A stretch of DNA of 64,000 nucleotides from Hymenopus coronatus (GCA_030762935.1 CM060900.1:291242236-291306235), one strand, 5' to 3'. Positions 44,980-56,484 are shown, counted from the first letter of the stretch. The notes: generated by a model not told the origin, from the letters alone. Numbers and translations are program-made.

Positions 44980-45110
44980 CTAGCTCACTAACGTTGTCAA
45001 CACTACACAAAACCAAGAGCCACTCATAATTCATATCTTCATCCCACAGGACGGAGTGGCGACATTGTCATGAACTGAAGCTAACCGCCATCTTTTGGCT
45101 AAACAAACTA
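44980..45110 (-). CDS. Candidate first exon of a host gene (MNYEWLLVLCSVDNVSEL)
   Basis: On the minus strand a G+C-richer leader with AAAAGATGGCGGTTAGCTTC leads to an ATG at 45034 whose frame, MNYEWLLVLCSVDNVSEL, stays open for 18 codons plus one base to CTAG|GTAAGTTATG, an excellent donor. A stop lies upstream in the same frame, so the ATG is a natural start. The 5' boundary is a guess, since no core promoter is clear. No family recognised and no second exon found. Confidence 0.4.
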
Positions 45111-45319
45111 CAACATACACCATACGCAACATCTGTTAAATTAATTGTTATTCCATTGTTATTTGAGGTAAAGAACAAAGGACAAGGGAAGGGGAGAGAT
45201 TTCTAATTGAATGAATATTTAATATAATAACATTTTTTGGACCAGCAGAACTTATTATTGATAAATTGGTATTATTGAATTAAACTCGCGGCAAGGTCGT
45301 AACCATAGATCGTATTGCT

Positions 45320-46410
45320 GCATTCACAATGAATAGCAAGCGCAGACGCAATGTAAGCGCAAGAGTTTGTACTCCTATTATTTAATGTAAACATTCACAT
45401 AGAAAGACGCAACGCAACGCAAGAGTTTGCAAACTCCAAACTTTATCCTTGCGTTGCGTGCAAAGAGGAAGAATTCTGCTTCTTTTCTCTATACATTGCC
45501 CATGAATTCAATAACAAACGATCACACTGCAAGATTTTGCAGGGCCTGCTGTATATGCATGCTCTTCTATTTGCCCGTACCGCCCCATTTCTAATCTTTT
45601 TCAAGAGGTTATGATAGTCTCCTTGCGAATCATTCTTTAATTTAATGGATGTAACTATCATCTGTGTATATATTTACTGGTTCTCATAAATCGAAGACGC
45701 AAAGAAATAATTCTTAGTTCATTAAATGTGTAGCTTTATCACTTACTACAGTCTCTATGCTTGTACTATTTTCGGTAATTCTGCACAACGGCTCAATTAA
45801 TTCTGCTGTCTGTAAAACGAAACTACCGTGTTGGTATCTATAGTAGGAAATATAAGTGATATGTGCGGATTGTGGTGAAAACACAAGTTATTTAAAATCG
45901 GTTAATAAATAGGTGCAGAATTACCCTGATGTACGTATAATTTGGCGGGTATTGAATTCACGGTCTTTACTGAATCTGAATTGAAAACCTTTATTTATTA
46001 ACCGATTTTAAATTACTTTCTGTGTTTTCACAGAATCTACACGTTTCACTTTGATTTCCTGCTATAGATACCCGACGTATCTCCGTTTATCAGACGGTAG
46101 AATTAATAGAGCCGTTGTGCAGAATTACCCTATTTTCAATATTTTTGAATAAGCAATTATTATGACGTCTGCCGCGTGCGTCAGTTGTTAGTATGCAATG
46201 TATTTATTTTGTAACAGATTGAGTGAATTTTCTTATGTGGTAAGTTTGTAATTTGCGGAGCGCTTGAAAGATATTCGCATGTAACTTGCGGATCTAGAAA
46301 CCCGTGACAGTTCTTGCGTTGCACTTACGACTGCATTGTAAATGGTGTTTCTTGCGTCTGCGCTTATGCTATGTTACGTCTGCGCTTGCATTTCATTGTG
46401 GATATAGAAT
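45320..46410. mobile_element. MITE-like element with GCAAGCGCAGACGCAA terminal repeats
   Basis: Left CACAATGAATAGCAAGCGCA and right, reverse complemented, CACAATGAAATGCAAGCGCA form diverged terminal inverted repeats of about 100 bp that also contain internal short repeats of ACGCAA. The family superfamily is not decided and the target duplication is unclear. A smaller fold-back MITE (45774-46129) sits inside. Confidence 0.65.
45774..46129. mobile_element. Fold-back MITE, 356 bp, with 8-bp TSD CTATTTTC
   Basis: CTATTTTC flanks both sides exactly (45766-45773, 46130-46137). The arms, about 140 bp each, begin GGTAATTCTGCACAACGGCT and stay similar inward to AAAATCGGTTAATAAATA. The centre contains another GTGCAGAATTACC, a copy of the end sequence. 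Start motif and TSD length match the 12179-13284 element. Confidence 0.9.
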
Positions 46411-46490
46411 TTTGTTCTAATTTCTTGGAACTAAAACTACTCTAAAAATGTATGTATGAAGCAGTCATATATAAAATGCATGTACGTAAA

Positions 46491-46516
46491 CACACACACA
46501 CACACACACACACACA
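46491..46516. repeat. (CA)13 microsatellite
   Basis: Uninterrupted CA dinucleotide run. Confidence 0.95.
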
Positions 46517-46806
46517 GATATATATGGGAAAGCCTTAAAGTCAATTTTAGAGCAAAGCAAAAAAGAAAAAAGGTGACAAGTATCAGAGAATATATCAAAG
46601 TTTACAAATACTCGCTGCGGACTGCATGTATTGCATTCCATGTCCGAGGAACACGCCCCATATTCTTACGGTTATGGTATCCTAAGCACTTAATTAGATA
46701 GTAATTATTTCTCGCGATATCTGCTAAATGGGCTAATTAGCAAGAGGTTTCTTATAAACCGAAGTAGGTTGCTAATTTTGTGTGCGAATTCCCCTTTCCT
46801 TGTTTT

Positions 46807-47050
46807 GCTTCTGCTATTCGAGAAACTAACACCAAACACCGCACGCATTGACTATTATACTGGTTTAAAACTTACACTCTAAATTTACTGCTTAATTGAA
46901 AATAAATCACTTAAATAACCCATCTATTGAAACATTTCCTTTTCATTTTTTTTTTCTTCTGCTATACGAGAAACCACAATCAAACACCACATACACATTC
47001 ACTTTTTTACTGGTTTAAAACCTACAGTCCAAATGTACAACTTAATTTAC
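46807..47050 (+). repeat. Diverged tandem duplication, period about 147 bp
   Basis: CTTCTGCTATTCGAGAAAC to TGCTTAATT (from 46807) and CTTCTGCTATACGAGAAAC to CAACTTAATT (from 46954) share ACTGGTTTAAAAC and neighbouring text. Non-coding. Confidence 0.75.
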
Positions 47051-47296
47051 ATTTAACATTACAAAATGTTAATTTTGGTGCACATTTTACTCACAAAAGC
47101 CCTACTCATCTCAAATGTTTATACCCACAATATGGGGACTTGGCAAAAACGTGCTTCACCAACCACAACGCATAAGGATGGGACATTTCCTATCTATTCT
47201 ATCTATATCTAAAGTTCATCCATACACTTATGCAGATACTGCATACTTGCAGAGTCTAGTTCTCTTTTAGACTGGAAGTCTGCCATTGGTCGACTT

Positions 47297-47560
47297 CGTG
47301 GCGGCAACATTCGTGATGGAATCTTTCTATCAGCAATTCCATCTGATTTGAATTTTGTTAAATGCTGCAAGTGTGAGAGCTTGGCGAATAAATTGCAAAA
47401 TTATCCTTTATTTCATTCGTGGCGGCAACATTCGTAACGGCATCTTTCGATCAGCAATTGCATTTGATTTGATAGCAAAGCTGTAAATGGACTTTAATAA
47501 GTGCTGCAAGCGTGAGAATTCGGCGAATAATTTGTAAAATTATCCTTTGCTTAATGTGAG
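47297..47560 (+). repeat. Diverged tandem duplication, period about 120 bp
   Basis: TTCGTGGCGGCAACATTCGT occurs at about 47297 and 47416, each followed by a TCAGCAATT block, TGCTGCAAGYGTGAGA and AAAATTATCCTTT. Non-coding. Confidence 0.8.
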
Positions 47561-47639
47561 TAACTTGTGTGTATAATATATTTATGTATGGTAACATACG
47601 ATATCACAAGCGCAGCTTTTTCTATCTTTATTAAGATGT

Positions 47640-47870
47640 ATAACAAAGCATTTTTATTGGATTTTCATGACCTTCATCCACAGAATTTTGAATATAAAAT
47701 CTGCTATTACGTGTCCAGTGATGTTTAAGGAAAAGTTGATGCACGATTTCGTGTTGATGGTAAAAAAGACAATGTTGAAGAGTGGTTCAGTAAATTTCAA
47801 GACGTATCCAAGAATACTTTAAAGGCCTCTCAGACGTTCTCAAAGAACCCTAAAGTATATTTATACAAGG
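47640..47870 (+). pseudogene. Relic of a repeated protein N-terminal domain
   Basis: After a stop at about 47726, the frame reads GKVDARFRVDGKKDNVEEW, FSKFQDVSKNTLKASQTF and KVYLYK to a possible donor (CAAG|GTATGA) at 47870. The pattern (V..W...FQ..SK.T......TY) resembles N-terminal regions of zinc-binding, MULE- or SWIM-associated proteins found in many copies in arthropods. No zinc ligands are left in view, so the assignment is weak. Confidence 0.35.
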
Positions 47871-48860
47871 TATGATAATAACATACTTTACTTTTATTGC
47901 AGTACATATATGAAAGTTGTGATAATATTAAGGCCACAAGATATAAGCTTTTTATTTTGTAATTTTATTATTAACTTAAAACTTATTTGGCTAAATAGCT
48001 TAAAGCATATATTTTACTGTTAATTTTTTGTGTGAATTGTTTTACTTGTGTTATTAATACATTTGTAAGATGTGTGCAAAAAGGTTTAAGTAAAGGAGTT
48101 GATAATATGTTGGCTGAACACGTGACACACAATGGCAACAATGATAGAAAGAGATAGAAAGGGTTATACGAATGTGCATTGCTAAAACTTACATACGTTA
48201 CACGGCCTTAGAATGGACGCACGGCAACACAGATATTTCTGTTTTATAATTCCTGTAAAGAAAAAGGAAGATCGTTTTGCTTAACAACGAAACAAGAAGG
48301 AATAAAGATGTTATATTCTGGTGAAACAGAGTGTTATAACTTGATACTATGTGTTCATGTGTCTGTTATGATTCACACTACATTCAAAGGATAAATAATA
48401 ATATTTAATTAAGGTAGTTGAAACCAAAGTATTGAATGCGTCTCGTACACCACAAACGTGAGAAGAGAGAAGAGTCTACATGGTAAAAGTATAAACAAAT
48501 AACAAAATTAAATACACACTAACCAACTTTTTCGTTACAAATAGCGCTATCAACTAAGGGGCCTGAATAGAGACGTTAATTAAAAGAAACAACGCAGAAA
48601 TGATCATCACGACGCAGAAGAAACGAAACAGACGACAAAAAAGAGAAACTACCCCGAGGAAATAGTCGTGAAGCTACGAAGAGGATAAACGCGACACCGA
48701 TGAGAATCGACGCAAATGAGGATCGTCGCCAGAGACAGGATGAAGGTTTCGCAGCTTCACGGTGATATATTAGTATACGTCCTCAAGTAAGTTAATAACT
48801 CAATTTCATGTAACAAAATTATTATATGTTACTAATATCTGGAAAAGTGGGTGTGAAAAA
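47871..48860. other. Non-coding; possible 5' leader at 48440-48790
   Basis: 48590-48787 is purine-rich, higher in CpG, and ends CCTCAA|GTAAGT, like a 5' untranslated exon or retrotransposon leader upstream of the coiled-coil region at 48871. No protein or LTR borders identified. Confidence 0.35.
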
Positions 48861-48870
48861 ATACATAAAA

Positions 48871-49855
48871 ATGGATAAACAAACCGTCGCTAATAACACG
48901 GATAGTGAGGTTAGGAAAAAGCACCGGCCCCCATAAATAAAGCTGAAAATGTTACATTAAAGGACATAGTAGCACTCATAAATAATCAACCAAAGTTTGA
49001 GTAAGTTAGCTGAAAATCAGGAAGAATTAGCAGATAATAACAAACAAAGTTTGAGTAAATTAATAGAAAGCCAAAGTAACTTAGCTGAAAATCAGAAAGA
49101 ATTAGCAGGTAATACCTACCAAAGATTGAATAGGCTTTGAGAAAGCCAAAGTAAGTTAGCTGAAAATCATAAAGAATTAGCAGATAATACCAACCAAAGT
49201 TTGTGTAAGTTAGTAGAAAGCCTAAGTATGTTAGCTTAAACCTGAAAGAATTAGCAGATAGACATGATAGAAGTTTAAATGAGCTAACCGAAAACCAGGG
49301 TATGCAATTTAAGCACGTGAAAATTTCATTAGATGTGCAACAAAGTAAATTAGAAAATCAGAGTCAAATGGTAATTAGATAAGAGCAAGAAATTAAACAG
49401 CAGGCGGTAGTGATAAAGGAATTGAGAGACGAACATGCTAGAAAAATCCTAAAGATCGGGTAGAACGCCAGGCTGTAGCTGTGAATAAAATTAAAAATTC
49501 TGTAGAAGATGTCCATTCACAATTTAAGAATTTAATTGTACATGTGATAAATGAATTTGTAAGAATTAGAGAAGAGAATGTAGAAAGTAAGAAGAAAATG
49601 AAGGCTGAGACGTTAACACAACTGAAAAAAATAAATGAAAACCAGAAATAGTTATAAGAAAATGTAAATACTAGTCAGGAACAATTAGAAGCAAATGTAA
49701 ATGGTAGTCAGAAACAATTAGAAGAAAATGTATATGTTAGTCAGAAACGAATAGTAAAACATGTAAATAACCTAAACAAAGCTGTGATAGCGTTACATTC
49801 AGCATACCCACTGAAAAATGTAAATATGAATTTAAATAATAATCATGATATGTTT
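48871..49855 (+). pseudogene. Decayed gag-like coiled-coil gene with internal tandem repeats
   Basis: Begins MDKQTVANNTDSEVRKKH at 48871 and then, with stops and shifts, encodes repeated heptad-like units such as SLSKLAENQKELADNTNQ. DNA units of about 75 bp recur three to four times at 48990-49235. A shorter 33-bp unit (AGTCAGAAACAATTAGAAGA) recurs three times at 49675-49765. Long N-terminal coiled coils are common in gag proteins of insect LTR elements, but no zinc knuckle, protease or LTR is visible here, so this assignment is tentative. Confidence 0.45.
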
Positions 49856-49859
49856 AATT

Positions 49860-51054
49860 ATTATGACTACTATTATTATTATTAATTATTTATTATTATT
49901 ATTGATTAGTTATTATTAATTACTTATTATTAATTAATTATTATTAATTATTACTGTTTATTATTATCTATTATTATTTATTATTATTGTTATTATTGTT
50001 GTTGTTTTATTGTTGTTATTGTTATTATTATTGTTATTATTATTATTATTGTTATTATTATTAAATATTATGATTATTAATTATTATTGTTATTATGAAT
50101 TATTACTATTAATTATTATTATTTATTATGATTATTATTGTCATTTATTAATATTATTATTTATTATTATCATTATTTATAATTATTATTATTTATTGTT
50201 ATGATTATTATTTATTTATTATTATTATGATAATTACTATGACAGTTATTATGATTATTATTATTTATTATTATGTATTTTTTATTATTATTAAGTACTA
50301 TTATTAATTATTAATTATTATTATGATTATTGTTAATATTATTATTATGGTTATGATTATTATTTAGTGTTGGTATTGTTATTATTATTATTACTATTAT
50401 TGCTGTTTTTGTTGTTGTTGTTGTTATTATTGCTGTTGGTATTATTGCCGTTGTTATTGTTGTTATTATTATTGTTGTTATTGTTGTTATTGTTATTGTT
50501 GTTATTGATGTTATTATTGTTATTATTAATGTTGTTATCATTATAATTATTATCATTATTAATATCATCAGTATCATCATCAACATCAACCTCATCTTCA
50601 TCATCATCATTATTATTTATAATTATTCCTCTTATTCTTATTATTATTCTTAATGTTGCTATTGTTTTATTGTTTTTATTGTTGTTATTGTTATTATTAT
50701 TATTTTTTTCTTATTATTATTATAAAATTATTATTGCTATTACTATTATTATTACTATTTTTCTTGTTCTTGTTGTGGTTGTTGTTATTATTGTTATTAT
50801 TAATATTATTATTGCTATTACTATTATTATTACTAGTTTTCTTTCTTGTTCTTGTTGTGGTAGTTATTATTATAATTATTATTACTATTATTGTTATTAT
50901 TATTATTATTATTATCATTATTATTATTATTGCTATTACTATTACTACTACTGCTACTATTCTTACTCTAACTCTTTCTCTTACTCTTACACTTACTGTT
51001 GCTCTTACTGTGATTGTGATTATTATCATCACCATTATTATTACTATTATTATG

Positions 51055-51111
<57 letters not shown>

Positions 51112-51118
51112 GTTATGC
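49860..51118. repeat. Very long imperfect (ATT)n microsatellite, about 1.26 kb
   Basis: Almost unbroken trinucleotide repeat, mainly ATT with GTT, CTT and ATC variant blocks. All reading frames through it are repeat artefacts (leucine, isoleucine, tyrosine or asparagine runs). It adjoins the coiled-coil relic on the left and the Polinton polymerase relic on the right. Confidence 0.97.
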
Positions 51119-52115
51119 TTATTTACACTCCCATGCTCGCCTGAAGTTAGGGCGTTAGAGCCTTTCCCCCTATAAAAACAACAACAAAAACCAACTAGCT
51201 ATCAATTACGACAAGAACGTGTTACGGTGAGAAAAGTGTTGGTTATTTAATTATACTTAGAAGAATTTATCAGATTGGAGACCTGCAGAAAGCTACAATT
51301 AGCGGAGTATCTACGAACTCTACTTCTGTCTACGGTTGTATTTAGTGTGGCAGAAGCTTTCTAAGGAGATATGACAAGAAACAGCATAGAAGGAGTTGCG
51401 GTCAACTCTTCAAATGGAAACCCTGTGCTACAAAGTTCGGGAACAGCTACAATGGAATTCGACAGCAACTATGGAAAACGAATGCAACATGAAAGAATAT
51501 AGGACATCGCTTGAAGGACGCTTTAAATGTTACTTCATACGATGGAATTCGAGCAAGGACATGGAAACTTGCCTGCAAGAAGCTAAACATAGAATTATTC
51601 AATCTGTTCAAACAGAGTTCCCAAAACATCAAGCTCTTAGTGGAATACCGATTTATAAATAGTCCTGCAGAAACTATAGACAAGACATTCAAAACCATGA
51701 ATCAGGCAGTGATTCTAAGAGTTGATTTACACACCATGCTGTAGACGGAATTAAAAAAAAAATATTTAGCTCCTGAAATAGAGCAATCACAACTTAAAGG
51801 AAGCAATTGGGCTCTGCTTGCTGTGGAGTGGGTGCGCCTTCGAATTTGCAAGAACAACCCGTTCGCGGGAGCAGACCTGCACCTATTGAAGCGCAGAGAG
51901 CGTGTGTGTCAATCCCTAGAACCATCGTGATTAGAGGTGCTTTTTATTCGCTATGCTTTCTCAATTCGTTGACAAGCCTCAACCTGTCAGCAAATACAAT
52001 AAACTCGAGGGAAAATATGAGTTCTCCTTCATCACATTTCGTACACCACTGTCTGAAATCTCTGCATTTGAAAAAAAATCTATCAACTCGTTTGAACTGG
52101 GTTTCTTTTTGGGTA

Positions 52116-52352
52116 ATGTTTAACGCCCGCTTTTACTACTTGTGGCAGGTGATGATACTAGTGATACATGGGTTGAAGATGAAGCCACAATGGAATGCGA
52201 TGGTGGGGGAAACTGGAGAACCCGGAGAAAACCCGTCCTTGCGCCGCTTTGTCCACCACAAGTCTCACATACGGTCTCTTGGGATCGAACCCATGCCGTC
52301 TAGGTGGGTGTTGAGTGTTCTAAGTAGCCGGTTACTGCGCAGCCGTGTTTCG
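52116..52352 (-). mobile_element. tRNA-derived SINE, copy B, inside Polinton polymerase
   Basis: Matches copy A (2722-2954) in order: TTTTACTACTTGTGGCA, GATACTAGTGATACATGG, GAGAACCCGGAGAAAACCC and CGCTTTGTCCACCACAA. Its tRNA-derived head (decayed box A and box B) is at the right. It interrupts the polymerase after FELGFFLG. Confidence 0.85.
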
Positions 52353-52421
52353 CCTGGAAGAGAAGGAGGAAGTGTTTTTCCAATAAAGGTTATGGAGGGA
52401 AAACTAGCTGATCATTGCGAC

Positions 52422-52505
52422 CTCCTCCTCCTCCTCCTCCTTCTTCTTCTTCTTCTTCTTCTTCTTCTTCTTCTTCTTCTTCTTCTTCTTCTTCTTCTTC
52501 TTCTG
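52422..52505 (+). repeat. In-frame (CTC/CTT)28 leucine-codon microsatellite
   Basis: 28 consecutive leucine codons, six or seven CTC first, then CTT. They sit between HCD and SDGNG, where polymerase relatives have only a few leucines (DLLL), so the repeat seems to have expanded from native codons while keeping frame. Confidence 0.9.
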
Positions 52506-54960
52506 AGTGATGGAAATGGCACGCATCATTATGTATACATCATGAACTTTGGTAGCCTTATTCGAGAACAACAGACAAAATATAAAGGACGAGTTTAAAC
52601 GCTGCTTCACTCCTTTTGATGATCGATGTGGACGAAATGGAGTGCAAAAATTGCAGGAACTTGCTAGTATCTGCTAGAACAGTTATGCATACAAAGGAAA
52701 CCTCTATTTTTCAGTTTAAAAATGTGGAAAGGATGCTGAAACTCCCGTATATTTTCATTGCGGATTTTGAGAGTAATCTTAATTCGTATTACTAATGCGA
52801 GTCTAATCCAGAAACTTCCTATACAACACCCTATCAGAAGCATTTTCCTATGAGTTTTGCTGTTTATGTCAAACCGATGACATGTGTTGAGCAACTATAG
52901 ACTGAACTCCCTACTGCGGTTTATGTATACAGAGGCAATGATGCAGCTGAGAAGTATATGGATTATCTAATATCTTTCGCAGAGAAGATTAGTAGTATAT
53001 ACAAATCCCCTAAACATCTGAATTTAAAGGATGACAAACAGAAGGATTTCGATTCTTCCACCGAATGCTACTTATGTAATAAAAATTCCACTGAAGATAA
53101 CTGGAAGGTTAGGTATCATGATCATTTGACTGGTAAATATCGAGGATATCTTCATAATAAGGCAATCTAGCCAGCAGAACACCTAATTATATTCCGGTCT
53201 TCAGGCATAACTTAAACTGATATTATTCACATTTCATCGTTAAACAGCTAGGTTGTACAAATGAAAGAGTGAGGGTAATTCCGTGCTCAGAAGAAAAGTA
53301 TATTTCATTCTCTAAGCACGTTGGTGATATTAAGCTTAGGTTTGTGGATACGTACCATTTCCTTAGTTCAAGCTTGGATAAACTAACAAAAACCCTAAGG
53401 TCATTTCCTGAGACTAGCAGATACTTTGGAGAAGAAAGGATTGATTTAGTGATATATAACGGAGTTTGCTATTATGATTACAGCACGTCATTGTATGTTT
53501 TGAAAGAAACATGCTTGCCTCCAAATGAAGCGTTCTATAACAGATTAAATGAAGAGTAAATCGACAAACAAGACTACGACTATGCTAAAAATGTATGTGA
53601 GCCGTTTAAAATCCTAAGTTTGGGAGAATACAGTGACTTCTACTTAACCTCAGATGTGCTGCTACTCGCAGATGTTTTTGAAGTCTTCAGAGCGCAAACA
53701 TTGAATACTCATAAAATTCATCCTGCGCATTACTTTACATCTCCAGGGCTTACCTAGGATGTTATGCTTCTGTATAGAGGAATTCAGCTAGAATTATTGT
53801 TGGGTTATGACCAGCTTCTCTTATAGATTCTGGCATAAGGGGAGGATTATGTGAGGTTTCTCATCTGTATGCACAGGCTTACAATGCGTAAATGGAGGTG
53901 TTTGATCCTGATAAAGCAAATCAATTTATCACATACGAAGGCACAAATAACCAATATGGTTGGAGTTTGAAGGATCCACCACCTTATGGGGGTTTCAGTG
54001 GGTTTGCCCTGATAGTATCAATAAAGAAGCACTAAAAGAAGACGATTTTCTTGGATATATTCGAAGTTTCTGTGGATTACCCTACTGAGCTTCACAATCT
54101 TCATAATGATTTGCCATTCTTGTCTGAATGTCTGAAATCTATGAATTAAGTGTAAATAAACCAATTGCTAGTCTTGGGGTAAAAGGTGATGCTACTCCAG
54201 GACTATTAAATCAAGCAATCTTTTGATTTAATCGTCCTGGAGCATTTAACGGACAATGATCAGAATCCTGTGGTGCCAACCACAAATTTATACCTATTGT
54301 AATTGAATCTACTTTTGCTAATGATTTCATCAACTGCACCTTGGAAGCAGAAAAAAGTATGTTGTTCATTACATGGCGTTAAAATAGCTGCTCTCACATG
54401 GCCTAGGAAAGATCCCTCGTGTGCTACAATTTCGACAATCGTGTTGGTTAAATAGCGTTTAACAACTGCTGCGGGAGCAGGCTAGAAATGACATTGAAAT
54501 AGAGCTGTACAAGCTTTTCATTAATTTTATTTTTGGAATAACCATGGAGAATGTGCGAAAACAAATGGATACACGCCTTGTGACAAACGAGAAAACATTG
54601 GAAAAGCAATTTTCTAAGCCTACATTCATCGATAGATGTATATATGGATATAACCTAACAGATGTGCATATGGCATCACGGCAGATTATATTCAATAAGC
54701 CAATATACATCGGAATGAGCGCACTGGATATCTAAAAAAAACCCTCATATACTCATACCAATATGATGTGTTATTGCAGTATTATGGGGTTGAAAACATG
54801 AAGCTTATATTGATGGATACGGACTCCTTCATTTGTGGAGCTACAGCAGCTGATTTATACTAGGAAAAACTGCAATTCCTTGAACATTTAGATACATCTG
54901 ATTACCCTGCAAGCCACATGTGCCACTCCACACAAAACAAAAAATCTGATGTGTACCATT

Positions 54961-55310
54961 TACATGACTTTCTCCATATCCCTGCAACAAATAATTCTTA
55001 AAAAGCTTATACTTCTATTTACTTTATGCTAATCAGCAAAAAATAGCAGAAATAGTCTAATTACTCGCTTCCTTGTCAGTAGAAGCGAAATAAGGGACAA
55101 CTGTAGGTTAAAGTGATAGTCAAAAGCTGGTTGCTATGTCAATGAAGTTCCTTTGTCTATATGGATAGGAGTTGACAATTTCCTGTATGAGAAAAGTATA
55201 CGTTTTCCATAGCAGAAACCAAAAATAAGGAATGTCACAAAAACGACGAACTCCACGAAAAAAATGTATATAACATAAATTGTGTGTTTTAATGTGCTCT
55301 ATATTTTTTG
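54961..55310. other. Non-coding stretch after the polymerase relic
   Basis: No motif recognised; may still be Polinton-derived. Confidence 0.35.
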
Positions 55311-55314
55311 TGGA

Positions 55315-55800
55315 GTAAGTTTTTGTCCATCTCTTACAGTTTAGCAGTTATTCAAAATTTAATAAAATTCATGCTGAATAAACTACTCTTCAGAGGCTAT
55401 TCCCAGAAAATTCAAGATATACATTTTATTTGTCAGGTAAATATGTTTAATATACGAAATTTTAATCAAAATCGTTACAGCCATTTTTGAGAAAATCAAA
55501 ATTTTCGAAAAAAGTCCCATGTAAAGGGTAGTTGGGGGTGGGGGATTTTTCTCAAAATCTTCGTGCCGCATCCCTGGAAGATACTAAACTTAAGTACCAA
55601 GTTTGGTATTTTACCGACTTTTATTTTTTTGAGTTATCGTGTTCACAGACACACGGACACACACACGGACCTTTTTGTGAAAATGCTTTTTTTGGATATT
55701 GGGGACCCTAAAACATATATTTCCGGTGAAATCTCGGTATCGAATTTTTTGGTGGAGTGCAATACTTTCTCTATTACACTGTGTACATAGTGCGTATGGA
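55315..55800 (+). repeat. Interspersed repeat family, copy D (longest)
   Basis: Contains TTTTTGTCCATCTCTTACAG, TTCCCAGAAAATTCAAGATA, CTGGAAGATACTAAACTTAA and an ACACGGACACACACACGG segment, and ends around GAATTTTTTGGTGGAGTGC. Copies A, B and C share parts in the same order. Confidence 0.75.
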
Positions 55801-56480
55801 GAAAGTAAAAATTGTTGGGAAAGTTTAAAGATGAAGCTAGTTGAAAAATTATCCAGCGTTTTGTCTGACCGAGACCTAAGATGTATGCTCTCGTTAATGA
55901 TGGAGGAATTGTTATAAAAAAGATTAGATTAGAAAGCATTCTGTAGGTTCGTTTATGCCAGAAAACCACTGAACATGGAACTTGTCAAGGGATATACATA
56001 CATAAATATATACATGTTTATATATTACAAAAAAACATTGTATAAAGCTCTAGGCTCAAAGCACAGGTTATAAAAATAGCAGAATAGACGTATAATCACA
56101 TCATTTACTTTTGAGGCCTGTACGCCACTGCACTACACTTAATGTGCTCTATAGAAGCATATGTATTTTTTTCTTCTTCTTTTTTTTTTTTTTTTGCGTG
56201 CACATAAAACAAGGAGTATCAAAATTAGTGATAACATGTAAAAACACAATATCATTATATGTAACGCTGATGTAATGTCAGATGATAATTTTTGAATTAT
56301 CCTCATCTTTTCTACTATTAATTTTATAAAACTAAAATATGATTATTGTATTGTGTACGCTCCACAAATGTCAACAAATTACAATACATATTTTCAAATA
56401 TGTTATAGAATTTGCAAACAATTACAGTTATGTACAAGAGTGTAAAATATCAAAGCATAAGGGTTTACAAACCTTGTGTC
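55801..56480. other. Non-coding stretch with poly-T at 56180-56196
   Basis: No gene recognised. May include the 3' non-coding tail of the RT copy that starts (minus strand) at 57186. Confidence 0.4.
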
Positions 56481-56484
56481 ATTC

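Larger units (their letters stand above)
51495..54960 (+). pseudogene. Maverick/Polinton protein-primed DNA polymerase B, decayed
   Basis: N-terminal text: ARTWKLACKKLNIELFNLF, INSPAETIDKTFKTMNQAVI (51555-51710), then SKYNKLEGKYEF and SINSFELGFFLG (52000-52110). After a SINE and a leucine microsatellite it continues SDGNGTHHYVYIMNFGSLI. Exonuclease motif PYIFIADFES is at 52750; YHDHLTGKYRGYLHNKA at 53120; SSLDKLTKTLRSFP at 53370; YLTSDVLLLADVFEVFR at 53642; a YGWSLK / PPPYGGFSG block near 53965; FNKPIYIGMSALDI (54690); and LMDTDSFICG (54812), the polymerase DTD catalytic motif. Several frameshifts and stops. In the family this enzyme replicates the 15-20 kb self-synthesising transposon; no integrase, ATPase, capsid or terminal repeats were found here. 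Confidence 0.88.

Noticed and set aside
49860..51158. Long open frames rich in leucine, isoleucine, tyrosine or asparagine
   Set aside because: They are translations of the ATT microsatellite on both strands, without any other motif.
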